NCBI GenBank assembly: GCA_937925715.1
Contig: CALAMG010000002.1
Coordinates: 1 to 64,000 of the forward strand
Direction of reading: 5' to 3'
DNA from: an uncultured Collinsella sp.
Lineage (GTDB): Bacteria; Actinomycetota; Coriobacteriia; Coriobacteriales; Coriobacteriaceae
Length of the DNA stretch: 64,000 bases
The position numbers and the translations under genes are program-made. Shown here piece by piece: positions 1 to 7,067 of the stretch. Position 1 is the first letter of the stretch, and the number at the start of each line of letters is the position of its first letter. The notes below the pieces were generated by a model that was not told the DNA's origin, did not search any database, and saw nothing but the letters and a program-made list of their open reading frames with translations.

Positions 1-29
1 CGCTGGTTCGAATCCAGTCGTCCCGACCA
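1..29 (+). tRNA. 3' end of a tRNA gene (cut by window edge)
   Basis: Positions 2-18 form a T arm: GCTGG / loop TTCGAAT / CCAGT, five pairs with one G-T. The 3' acceptor strand CGTCCCG (19-25) follows, then discriminator A and encoded CCA (27-29). The 5' acceptor strand should read CGGGACG, outside the window. The anticodon is not visible, so the amino acid cannot be assigned; the acceptor sequence would suit tRNA-Pro but this is only a guess. Confidence 0.85.
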
Positions 30-39
30 GAAGTTTGCA

Positions 40-68
40 GGTCAGGCACCTAGTGCCTGACCTTTTTT
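40..68 (+). terminator. Rho-independent terminator of the tRNA
   Basis: Perfect 10-bp stem GGTCAGGCAC / GTGCCTGACC around a CTA loop, followed by six T residues. Confidence 0.9.
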
Positions 69-138
69 GTTTTTAATCACTATGATTATTTTGCTCAAAG
101 CAACAATGTTCCCGCTCGATGTAATCACCGAATCAAAA

Positions 139-197
139 CGTGTACATCAGCCACCAAAATCGACATTTTTCGACATGTTTGGACGCTGATGTACACG
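139..197. repeat. 13-bp perfect inverted repeat with 33-nt centre
   Basis: CGTGTACATCAGC (139-151) is repeated in exact inverse complement at 185-197. The 33-nt AT-rich centre contains the words CGACATTTTTCGACATG and ATGTTTGGAC; a near copy, ATGTCTGGAC, recurs at about 234-243. It lies between the tRNA terminator and the phosphatidyltransferase gene. It could be an operator, an mRNA leader hairpin or a small palindromic repeat element. Nothing else is recognised in the 255-nt gap except a possible -10 box. Confidence 0.6.
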
Positions 198-282
198 AAT
201 GCGAAATCCCCCGCCGCCTAAAAGCGCCCTCCACATGTCTGGACTCTCTATGCTTACGCTGGATAGACATCGCCGGAACGGG

Positions 283-288
283 TATAGT
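283..288 (+). promoter_or_regulatory. Possible -10 box (TATAGT) for the phosphatidyltransferase gene
   Basis: TATAGT lies 36 nt upstream of the chosen GTG start. No good -35 hexamer is present at 16-18 bp spacing, so this is a weak call. Confidence 0.3.
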
Positions 289-324
289 ATCGAAAGTTTT
301 GTCGTTAACCAGCGGGGGAGTCCT

Positions 325-1029
325 GTGGGCATCAAAAAGAAGATCAAAAAGGAGCTTATCGGCACTTCCGATTACCCGTCGAATAAGATCTTTACGATCT
401 CCAATTTCATCACCTTTACGCGCCTGATCCTCACCCTGGTATTTCTGTACCTGTTTGTGACGGATAACAATCGCGTCATCGCCATCGTTATCTACGCCGT
501 TGCCGCCTCCACCGACTGGATGGACGGCCAGATCGCCCGCATGACTAAGACGGTCTCGTGGCTCGGCAAGGTCATGGATCCCATTTGCGACCGTGCACTG
601 CTGTTCACCGGCGTGCTGGGGCTGGTGGTCCGCGGAGAGCTACCTATCTGGGTCTGCGTGCTCATTATTGGCCGCGACATCTATCTGGGTATCGGCACGC
701 TTATCGTGCGTCATTATCATCGTCGCCCCATCGATGTCGTCTTTCCCGGAAAGATTGCCACTGCGCTGCTCATGACCGGCTTCTCGCTCATGCTGCTCGG
801 TTTCCCCGTTATTGACGGCCTGCATCTTTTGCCTTCAACCCTCACGGCCTTCCCAGGCCTCAACGGAAGCTCGGTGCCCCTCGGCATCTTCTTTGTGTAC
901 GGCGGCGTGTTCTTCTCCATGCTCACGGCTGTCATCTACTCCATTAAGGGCGGAGCGGCCATTAAACAGGCTCTCATGCATCCCGAAGACGAGGACATCG
1001 ACTTTCTGAACCCTGAAATCGAAGACTGA
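325..1029 (+). CDS. CDP-alcohol phosphatidyltransferase (PgsA2/cardiolipin-synthase-like)
   Basis: An integral membrane enzyme of about 234 aa that moves a phosphatidyl group from CDP-diacylglycerol to an alcohol in phospholipid synthesis. The family signature DG-x2-AR-x8-G-x3-D-x3-D is complete (Asp67, Gly68, Ala71, Arg72, Gly81, Asp85, Asp89), and several hydrophobic segments follow. I chose the GTG at 325 because GGGGGAG (314-320) precedes it and the conserved N-terminus starts there; a longer in-frame reading from 199 lacks a ribosome site and looks non-native. A second, more canonical pgsA lies at 21.3-21.9 kb. As I recall, M. tuberculosis pgsA2 (Rv1822) also lies a few genes from garA (Rv1827), so this copy may be its counterpart. 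Acceptor alcohol unknown. Confidence 0.85.
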   Translation: MGIKKKIKKELIGTSDYPSNKIFTISNFITFTRLILTLVFLYLFVTDNNRVIAIVIYAVAASTDWMDGQIARMTKTVSWLGKVMDPICDRALLFTGVLGLVVRGELPIWVCVLIIGRDIYLGIGTLIVRHYHRRPIDVVFPGKIATALLMTGFSLMLLGFPVIDGLHLLPSTLTAFPGLNGSSVPLGIFFVYGGVFFSMLTAVIYSIKGGAAIKQALMHPEDEDIDFLNPEIED

Positions 1030-1095
1030 TTCGTTGGGGTATGATTACGTACGGTTCATTATTTGCGGCACGTCCGCGATAAGTTAGGGGTTGTC

Positions 1096-1530
1096 ATGGA
1101 CAACATGGTTAACAATATGCCTCAGAATGATAAGACTGCTGACGCTACCTGCGTATTCCGCGTGCCTTCAAGCGACGTCACCGTTCCCGACCTCATGGCC
1201 AACGTGCGCATCACCGCCCCCGTTCTGTCCATCGTCAAGGGTCCGCAGACTGGTGCCGCCTTTGAGCTCGAGGACGACGTGACCACCATCGGCCGCGATC
1301 CTGCGAACGGCATCTTCCTCAACGACATGACTGTTTCGCGCAGCCACGCGCGCATTATTCGCGAGGGCCTCGGCGCTCGCATCGAGGACCTGGGCTCGCT
1401 CAATGGCACCTGGGTTGACGGTGCCATCGTCAATGCAGCCCCGCTGCACGACGGTTCTTCCGTTCAGATCGGTACGTTTACGCTCATCTACCACGAGAGC
1501 ACGCCGGAGCGCATCGAAACCGGTGAGTAG
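1096..1530 (+). CDS. garA: FHA-domain protein, GarA/OdhI-like
   Basis: A 144-aa cytosolic phosphothreonine-recognition protein. The FHA domain spans about residues 62-132 with the hallmark GR (66-67), SRSHA (81-85) and LGSLNGT (99-105). The N-terminal tail carries DATCVFRVP, which matches the TSVFR context that Ser/Thr kinases phosphorylate in mycobacterial GarA and corynebacterial OdhI; Thr18 is the predicted site. In those proteins the phosphorylated tail folds onto its own FHA domain and releases TCA-cycle enzymes. The ATG at 1096 follows AGGGG. The next gene, 3 nt away, is the MerR regulator that also neighbours garA in mycobacteria. The metabolic targets here are inferred only. Confidence 0.8.
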   Translation: MDNMVNNMPQNDKTADATCVFRVPSSDVTVPDLMANVRITAPVLSIVKGPQTGAAFELEDDVTTIGRDPANGIFLNDMTVSRSHARIIREGLGARIEDLGSLNGTWVDGAIVNAAPLHDGSSVQIGTFTLIYHESTPERIETGE

Positions 1531-1533
1531 GGC

Positions 1534-2412
1534 ATGGCCGAACGCAACTATCTGAGTATCGGCCAAGTCGTCAACCTACTTCGAGGCGCATACCCCGATC
1601 TTTCGAACTCAAAAATTAGATTTCTAGAGGATGAGGGGCTCATTACCCCTCATCGTACGCCTAAGGGATACCGTCAGTACTCCAAGGAGGACGTTGATCG
1701 CCTGGAGGTCATTCTGCACTTGCAGAAGACTCGCTACATGCCGCTCAACGTAATTAAGCAGCGCTTGGAAAACGCCACGGACCTGTCAACGCTCGCCTAC
1801 GAGGTGGGCTTGCTGTCCGATGTTCCACTCAAGACGGAACCCAAGGAGACTAAGCAAAAGCTACATCCCATCGAGACCATTCCCGATATGCTGGGCGTCG
1901 AGATTTCGTTTATCCGCTCGCTCGCCGAGAACGACCTCATTCGCATCATCAAGAGTCCGCAGCATCGTGAGCTCGTCGATGGCCGCGATTTTCCGATCAT
2001 CCGCTACTGCTCCGAGCTGTCGCGCTTCCATATCGAGCCCCGCAACCTGCGTCAGTACGTGTCTTCCGCCAACCGCGAGTCCTCGATGTTTGAGCAGGTG
2101 CTCGTGAGCATGCTCGGCATGGACACCTCCGATGACGAGCGCGACGCCAAGCTCGAGCGTGCGTTTAAGAAGCTTCACGACCTGACGGAGGGCGTGCACA
2201 CCGCGCTGCTCAAGAACCGCGTTTTTGAGTCGCTCAACGCCGTGGTCGAAGACGCCGACATCGATGCACTCGATGAGGAAATCACTCGTTCCGAGTCCAC
2301 CAAGGCCAAAAACGAAGAGACAGCCGCGCCGGCTTCGCACGAGGATTCTCTCGTAAAGCCGCTCAAGGTCGTCGCCCCTTCGCAATCCGGCACCGTCACC
2401 GCGGGCAAGTAA
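1534..2412 (+). CDS. ftsR: MerR-family transcriptional regulator, FtsR-like
   Basis: A 292-aa DNA-binding protein with an N-terminal MerR winged helix (about residues 5-75: YLSIGQVV, SKIRFLEDEGLI, KGYRQYS) and a second helical region at about 100-165 with a similar HTH-like pattern. No metal-binding cysteines are seen, so it is not a classical metal sensor. The length and the position directly after a GarA-like gene match the actinobacterial FtsR family (Rv1828 type), which in Corynebacterium activates ftsZ. The C-terminal 40 residues are Ser/Ala-rich. It starts 3 nt after the FHA gene and is probably co-transcribed. That it regulates division here is inference. Confidence 0.75.
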   Translation: MAERNYLSIGQVVNLLRGAYPDLSNSKIRFLEDEGLITPHRTPKGYRQYSKEDVDRLEVILHLQKTRYMPLNVIKQRLENATDLSTLAYEVGLLSDVPLKTEPKETKQKLHPIETIPDMLGVEISFIRSLAENDLIRIIKSPQHRELVDGRDFPIIRYCSELSRFHIEPRNLRQYVSSANRESSMFEQVLVSMLGMDTSDDERDAKLERAFKKLHDLTEGVHTALLKNRVFESLNAVVEDADIDALDEEITRSESTKAKNEETAAPASHEDSLVKPLKVVAPSQSGTVTAGK

Positions 2413-2452
2413 CAGCTGCCGCTTATCCGGCAACCCATTGAAAGGTCATGCA

Positions 2453-2983
2453 ATGTACGACTTCGAATCTCAAATCGTCGACATCCCCGACTATCCCGAG
2501 CCCGGAGTCATCTTTAAAGACATCACGCCGCTCTTCGGCAATCCCGAGGCGCTCAAAGCCATGACCGATGCCCTCGCCGAGCACTTTGCCGGCATGGGAA
2601 TCACCAAGGTCGTGGGCCCAGAGGCTCGAGGCTTTATGGTTGGCGTACCGGTGGCTGTAGCCCTTGGCGCCGGCTTTGTTCCCGCACGTAAACCGGGTAA
2701 GCTGCCGCGCGAGACCGTGAGCCAGAGCTACGAGCTCGAGTACGGCACCGATTCAATTGAGATCCATGCCGACGCTATCAGCTCTAAAGATACCGTGTTG
2801 ATTCTGGACGACCTGGTCGCGACGGGCGGAACCGTCGAGGCAACAGGTAAACTGGTGCGAGATATGGGCGCAAAGCTTGTCGGTTACGGTTGTATCCTTG
2901 AGCTTGCGTTTCTCAACCCGCGCGAGAAGCTCACGCCGTCTGATGACGATGTGGAGCTCTTTAGCCTGGTGACGGTAGACTAG
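2453..2983 (+). CDS. apt: Adenine phosphoribosyltransferase
   Basis: Salvages adenine with PRPP to AMP in the cytosol. The 176-aa product has the type I PRTase loop VLILDDLVATGGT and the typical APT N-terminus (DIPDYPEPGVIFKDITPL) and GPEARGF motif, at normal family length. The ATG at 2453 is preferred because AAAGG lies 7 nt upstream; an in-frame TTG at 2438 is an unlikely alternative. It lies 40 nt after the MerR gene. Confidence 0.95.
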   Translation: MYDFESQIVDIPDYPEPGVIFKDITPLFGNPEALKAMTDALAEHFAGMGITKVVGPEARGFMVGVPVAVALGAGFVPARKPGKLPRETVSQSYELEYGTDSIEIHADAISSKDTVLILDDLVATGGTVEATGKLVRDMGAKLVGYGCILELAFLNPREKLTPSDDDVELFSLVTVD

Positions 2984-3015
2984 CCGTTACCCTTAGTTAC
3001 TGGAAAGGAAGCTAC

Positions 3016-4143
3016 ATGCGCACAGCAAACACGCATAAAAACATGGCACGCTGCGCTGCTACGGCAACCCTCGCTTGTGTTTTGGGCTTGGGCCTCGCGG
3101 CTCCTGCCTACGCCGATACCGCATCCGACCTTGCCGCTGCTCGTACGAAGCTCGAGCAGATCGGTACCCAAACCCAGCAGATTTACGATGAGCTCGCCAC
3201 GCAGACGCAGGCGCTCGATCAGACTGCCGGCGAGATCACGCAAAAGCAGCAGGAGATCGCCGATGGTCAGGCCAAGCTCTCGACCTATGTCGCCGGCGAG
3301 TACAAAACCGGCGGTCTGAGCCTGCTTCAGGTTTTGACGGGTGTCGATGATCTGAGCGATATGCTCAACCGTTTGTTCTACTACGGCAAAGTTTCCGATA
3401 AGCAGGCTCAGACCATTCAAGAGGTCAAGGAGCTTAAGCAGCAGCTCACCGATAAGCAGGCCGAGCAGGAGAAGAACGTCGCCACCACGCAAAAGAAGGT
3501 CGACGAGCTTAACGCCCAGCAGGCTGAAGCACAGAACGTCGTAAACTCCTTGGATTCGCAGCTGCAGGCCGAGCTTGCCGCAGAGGCCGAGGCCAACGCC
3601 GCGCTGCAGGCCGGCATCAACGCCAGCACCGCCGAGAAGGCCACGGTGAGCAACGAGACTGCCGGTACGACCGAGAACACCAACAACGGTGGTCAGACCA
3701 GCAATAACAACAACCAGGGCGGCAACACTCCGGCTCCTACGCCGGCACCTGCTCCGACGCCGCAGCCCTCTACGCCTGCTCCGGCTCCGACGCCTTCTGC
3801 TCCGAGCCAGTCCGTCGATGGCGGTTCTGTTGTCTCGCGTGCATACAGCAAGCTTGGTTGCGCTTATTCCTGGGGCGGAATTGGCCCGAACAGCTTCGAC
3901 TGCTCTGGTTTTGTTAGCTATTGCCTCACTGGTCGCTATTGCCGCCTGGGCACCACGGGTACCTTTATGGGCTGGACGCGTGTGTCCGATCCGCAGCCCG
4001 GTGACGTTGTGGTCAACTCGTACCACACCGGCATTTACATCGGTGGTGGCCAGATGATTCATGCTTCCGACTACAACACGGGTGTTATCATCAGCTCCGT
4101 TGCCGCCGGCATGAACAACAACTATATCTTCGTGCGCTACTAA
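3016..4143 (+). CDS. Secreted NlpC/P60 peptidoglycan hydrolase with coiled coil
   Basis: A 375-aa exported cell-wall endopeptidase. Residues 1-33 form a signal peptide ending AYA before Asp34. Residues about 35-200 form a long Gln/Glu/Ala-rich coiled coil resembling the PcsB/CwlO/RipA class. Residues about 215-267 form an Asn/Gly then Pro/Ala linker (PAPTPAP repeats). The C-terminal NlpC/P60 domain starts near 270. Catalytic Cys296 (FDCSGF), His337 (YHTGIYIG) and His349 (MIHAS) are present. The coiled coil suggests FtsEX-type control of the hydrolase, but no ftsEX is in the window. GGAAAGGAAG precedes the ATG, and a hairpin follows the stop. Confidence 0.93.
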   Translation: MRTANTHKNMARCAATATLACVLGLGLAAPAYADTASDLAAARTKLEQIGTQTQQIYDELATQTQALDQTAGEITQKQQEIADGQAKLSTYVAGEYKTGGLSLLQVLTGVDDLSDMLNRLFYYGKVSDKQAQTIQEVKELKQQLTDKQAEQEKNVATTQKKVDELNAQQAEAQNVVNSLDSQLQAELAAEAEANAALQAGINASTAEKATVSNETAGTTENTNNGGQTSNNNNQGGNTPAPTPAPAPTPQPSTPAPAPTPSAPSQSVDGGSVVSRAYSKLGCAYSWGGIGPNSFDCSGFVSYCLTGRYCRLGTTGTFMGWTRVSDPQPGDVVVNSYHTGIYIGGGQMIHASDYNTGVIISSVAAGMNNNYIFVRY

Positions 4144-4166
4144 GTATTCAGATAAAGCAAACGGAT

Positions 4167-4206
4167 ATGGACCTCGTGGCTTTGAGTCATGGGGTCCATT
4201 CTTTTG
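4167..4206 (+). terminator. Probable terminator of the NlpC/P60 gene
   Basis: ATGGACC (4167-4173) pairs with GGTCCAT (4193-4199), followed by a broken T-run (TTCTTTTG). Confidence 0.65.
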
Positions 4207-4219
4207 CCTTTAGTGCAGT

Positions 4220-4250
4220 CCGCTATCTAGTTTTGAATACTAGATAGCGG
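4220..4250. promoter_or_regulatory. Palindromic operator upstream of degV
   Basis: Perfect 11-bp arms CCGCTATCTAG (4220-4230) and CTAGATAGCGG (4240-4250) flank a 9-nt spacer TTTTGAATA. A 25-nt part of it (4224-4248) recurs with two mismatches at 5897-5921 upstream of the DUF1836 gene. It sits upstream of the degV -10 box (4272-4277), the position expected for an activator. Confidence 0.7.
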
Positions 4251-4271
4251 CCCAATCGGTCTGCAAGATGG

Positions 4272-4277
4272 CTATAA
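4272..4277 (+). promoter_or_regulatory. -10 box (TATAAT) of degV
   Basis: A consensus TATAAT 30 nt before the ATG. No recognisable -35 hexamer lies 16-18 bp upstream, which fits a promoter that needs an activator bound at 4220-4250. Confidence 0.55.
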
Positions 4278-4307
4278 TTGAATGGGAACGATTAGAAAGG
4301 ACCCTCT

Positions 4308-5174
4308 ATGAGCTGGGCACTTATCTCCGATTCAAGCTGCAACCTCCGCGATTGGCAACCGACCGCGCCCCATACCACCTTTGCATTTGCGCCCCTCAAA
4401 ATTCGAGTGGGGGAGCATGAATTCGTCGATGACCTTTCGCTCGATGTTCATGAGCTCAACTGCGCTGTTCAGGCGGAGACGAACGCTTCTTCGAGCGCTT
4501 GTCCCAGCGTAGGGGAGTGGGCCGAGCTCTTCAAATTGGCAGACAAGACCATCTGCATGCCGATCTCTGAGGGCGTGTCGGGCAGCTACAACGCGGCAGC
4601 CACGGCTCGCGATATGGTTCTTGCCGAGGAGCCCGACCGACAGATTCATCTAGTCAATTCACGCGCAGCTGGCGGCAAAATGGACCTCATTTTCTTGCTG
4701 TTCGACCGCTATCTTGCAAGCAATCCGAATGTCTCATTCGAGGATGCTTGCGCATACTTCGATAGCCTTGAACAGAACAGCAAAATCCTCTTCAGTTTGT
4801 GCAATTACGAAAACCTCGCCAAAGCCGGACGTATCCCTAAGGCAGCCGGCGTCATTGCCAACAAGCTCAATATCCGCATTTTGGGCACGGCGAGTGAGGC
4901 CGGTAAAATCGAACTCGTCGGGCACACGCGTGGCGAAAAGAAGATGCTCAACAAGATTATCGACACTATGGAAGCCGAGGGCTTTACGGGCGGTGAGGTC
5001 ATCATCGATCACGTTGAGAACGAAGCTGGAGCCCAGGCGCTTACTGATCGCATAGTCGAACATTGGCCCGGCTCCAAGACCATCATCATGCCCTGCAACG
5101 GCCTGGATTCCTATTACGCCGAGATGCACGGCCTGATCATCGGCTACGGCATGGGCGTAGCTTCGGGCAAATAA
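4308..5174 (+). CDS. DegV family protein (fatty-acid-binding, FakB-like)
   Basis: A 288-aa soluble two-domain DegV protein. Family members bind a fatty acid and, as FakB, present it to the kinase FakA for phosphorylation and entry into phospholipid synthesis. Family features seen: the N-terminal ISDSSCNL strand-turn that holds the carboxylate, the conserved ISEGVSGSYNAA segment at about residues 83-94, and the C-terminal IMPCNGLDSYYAEMHG region. No fakA (DAK-type kinase) is visible here. GAAAGGA precedes the ATG. The gene is convergent with a DUF1836 regulator and the two share an operator sequence. Lipid specificity cannot be read from sequence. Confidence 0.85.
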   Translation: MSWALISDSSCNLRDWQPTAPHTTFAFAPLKIRVGEHEFVDDLSLDVHELNCAVQAETNASSSACPSVGEWAELFKLADKTICMPISEGVSGSYNAAATARDMVLAEEPDRQIHLVNSRAAGGKMDLIFLLFDRYLASNPNVSFEDACAYFDSLEQNSKILFSLCNYENLAKAGRIPKAAGVIANKLNIRILGTASEAGKIELVGHTRGEKKMLNKIIDTMEAEGFTGGEVIIDHVENEAGAQALTDRIVEHWPGSKTIIMPCNGLDSYYAEMHGLIIGYGMGVASGK

Positions 5175-5190
5175 AGTCCAACCAAGCAAA

Positions 5191-5238
5191 AAACGGGCGG
5201 GACAAAGCGACAGATGGCTCTTTGTCCCGCCCGTTTTA
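5191..5238. terminator. Bidirectional terminator between degV and the DUF1836 gene
   Basis: A 14-bp stem (about 5194-5207 with 5220-5233, core CGGGCGGGACAAAG), with A-rich sequence on its left and TTTTA on its right. It serves both convergent genes. Confidence 0.85.
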
Positions 5239-5246
5239 TGCGTCGG

Positions 5247-5858
5247 CTAGCTATTAAACCCGTTGAACTTGAGATAGCTCATCAAGTAAGCCTTCGAAAC
5301 AAAGGATGAAACCGCGCTGCGCACAAGCAGCGACTCACGCGTTACCTGATGCGCCGTATCGGGAACCGGCGTCTGCTCGACGGAAAACGCCGAACGAATC
5401 GATGCCTCGAGCTGTTCAACCACATAATCGAAGGCCGTCGGGGCATCGTAGCTCAAACGCTGAATGTTAAAGAGTGCCTGCACCGCAGCAATAGGTAGCA
5501 CCTGCTTAAAGATGCAGATAGCGATCAGGCGGGCAATCTGCTCGCGACCATATTGCTTTTTGACCGGAGCAGGCACCAGGCCGACCTTCACGTAGTTATT
5601 GATCATCGATGGCGTAATGATAGGCTGCTCAACGCAAAGGGACAGCGGCTCCATCCACAGCGCAACATACTCAATGACCTGGTCGCGGTAGAGCGTCACA
5701 TTGGGCAACTGGTCATAGCGCGGCAGACTCAACGTATTGAGTTTGCGCACGATATCGGACTGAATAAATGCATCGGGCAGCACAGTGGGCTGAATATCCT
5801 CAGGCTTAATGCTGACCGACGAATCAGACATCGGAATAACGTGTTTAACGTGGTTCAT
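5247..5858 (-). CDS. DUF1836-domain putative transcriptional regulator
   Basis: A 203-aa protein with the DUF1836 pattern: a central winged-helix-like region (about residues 75-150; TPSMINNYVKVGLVP and YGREQIARLIAICIFKQV) resembling MerR/HTH folds, with a helical C-terminus. Function in the family is not established; DNA binding is inferred from the HTH-like segment. The ATG at 5858 is preceded by GGAGGACCT, so a longer reading to 5957 is rejected. The upstream region carries two overlapping palindromic motifs, one shared with the degV promoter, suggesting it controls itself and degV. Confidence 0.75.
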   Translation of the reverse strand: MNHVKHVIPMSDSSVSIKPEDIQPTVLPDAFIQSDIVRKLNTLSLPRYDQLPNVTLYRDQVIEYVALWMEPLSLCVEQPIITPSMINNYVKVGLVPAPVKKQYGREQIARLIAICIFKQVLPIAAVQALFNIQRLSYDAPTAFDYVVEQLEASIRSAFSVEQTPVPDTAHQVTRESLLVRSAVSSFVSKAYLMSYLKFNGFNS

Positions 5859-5890
5859 AAAGGTCCTCCGTTCATTTTCTATATTGTATT

Positions 5891-5921
5891 CTAGATTATC
5901 TAGTTTTGAATACCACATAGC
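5891..5921. promoter_or_regulatory. Promoter/operator of the DUF1836 gene
   Basis: On the minus strand, TTCAAA and TACAAT are spaced 16 bp apart and could be -35 and -10. The palindrome CTAGATTATCTAG (5891-5903) lies between them. Positions 5897-5921 match the degV operator 4224-4248 at 23 of 25 positions. The placement suits autorepression. Confidence 0.6.
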
Positions 5922-5930
5922 CGGCAAGAA

Positions 5931-5970
5931 AAATGGCGGGGCAGTGCACTGATGCACTGTCCCGCCATTT
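5931..5970 (-). terminator. Terminator of trxB
   Basis: A long stem (AAATGGCGGG...CCCGCCATTT with inner CAGTGCA/TGCACTG) followed on the minus strand by TTTTTCTTG. Confidence 0.9.
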
Positions 5971-6011
5971 AGTTAATAGATAACAACCTTACATAAGATA
6001 TATTATCGTAC

Positions 6012-6950
6012 TTATCTACGGAGGAATGCGTATGCGCTGGTTGCCGCTATGGCTCCGTCAGAAACCGCGGTCACAACCTGGCGCAAACGCTTGGAACGGA
6101 TATCGCCAGCGGCAAATAGACCTGGCGTGCGGGTCGCCATGGATTCATCAGTCAGAATGCCGCCATCAGGCGCCAGATCGACTAGATGCTCGACAAGTTC
6201 GGTATGGGGTTGCGTCCCGGTATAGACAAAGATGCCGAAAGAGCCGGGCTCAAATGACTCGGTATGAATTTCCCCAGATGCATTGTCCTTAAAGGCAATC
6301 GTCGTTGGCATCGCTTCACCAGAAAGTTCAACAATACTAGTTTGGTACCTAACTGTAATATTGTCCTTTTCGAGTACCTTCTGAACAACACCATCAGGTG
6401 CACGGAACTGATCGCGACGCAAGACGATGGTCACGCTGCTGGCGATTTCTGACAAGAACAGGGCTTCCTCACAGGCAGCATTGCCGCCGCCAATGACAAA
6501 AACCTGCTTGCCACGGAAGAACATGCCGTCACACGTCGCGCAATACGAAACGCCACGACCGCGATACGTATCCTCGCCAGCGAAACCAGCAGATCGCGGC
6601 GTGGCACCCATGCAAGCGATAACGCTCGAGGCCAGCGTATCGCCTATATCGTGATGCACCGTAAACAGCGCTGCATCGGCATCGTAATCGATACCCGTAA
6701 CCATGCTCCATGCGACCTGAGCTCCCAAGCCCTCTGCATGCTGCTGAAAACGCTCGCCGAGTTCGGCGCCACTCAAGAGCGGAATGCCCGGATAGTTCTC
6801 GACTTCATTGGTCGTGGCGATCTGTCCACCCGACATACCCTGCTCAATCACAGTCGTCGTCAGGTTGGCACGCGCAGTGAAAATGGCGGCAGCATAGCCC
6901 GCGGGGCCTCCACCGATAATCGCAACATCAATCGGCTGATCGGTAGTCAT
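6012..6950 (-). CDS. trxB: Thioredoxin-disulfide reductase
   Basis: A 312-aa FAD/NADPH enzyme that reduces thioredoxin in the cytosol. FAD motif IGGGPAGYAA (residues 12-21), NADPH motif IGGGNAACEEA (153-163), redox pair CATC (Cys137, Cys140), and C-terminal GLFAAGDIR that closes the FAD site. Length is typical. The ATG at 6950 has GGAGG 9 nt upstream; the longer reading to 7025 is rejected. Thioredoxin itself is not in the window. It is divergent from a glycosyltransferase with a 117-nt shared upstream region. Confidence 0.95.
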   Translation of the reverse strand: MTTDQPIDVAIIGGGPAGYAAAIFTARANLTTTVIEQGMSGGQIATTNEVENYPGIPLLSGAELGERFQQHAEGLGAQVAWSMVTGIDYDADAALFTVHHDIGDTLASSVIACMGATPRSAGFAGEDTYRGRGVSYCATCDGMFFRGKQVFVIGGGNAACEEALFLSEIASSVTIVLRRDQFRAPDGVVQKVLEKDNITVRYQTSIVELSGEAMPTTIAFKDNASGEIHTESFEPGSFGIFVYTGTQPHTELVEHLVDLAPDGGILTDESMATRTPGLFAAGDIRSKRLRQVVTAVSDGAIAATSAYAFLRR

Positions 6951-7025
6951 GAAAAGACCTCCTGTCGAAAGATTGGCGTTCTTTGCGCTCATACCCAAAT
7001 TTACGTGAACATGACACTCATGCAC

Positions 7026-7031
7026 TACAAT
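7026..7031 (+). promoter_or_regulatory. Possible -10 box (TACAAT) of the glycosyltransferase gene
   Basis: TACAAT lies 37 nt before the ATG in the trxB/glycosyltransferase divergent region. The -35 region is weak (ACGTGA). Confidence 0.35.
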
Positions 7032-7067
7032 GATAAACCGCGTATCAAAGCTGAAGGGGAGTTATCG

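Noticed and set aside
6651..7067. N-terminal extension of the glycosyltransferase through trxB
   Set aside because: It lies antisense to trxB and its promoter; AGGGGAG and the conserved protein start support 7068.
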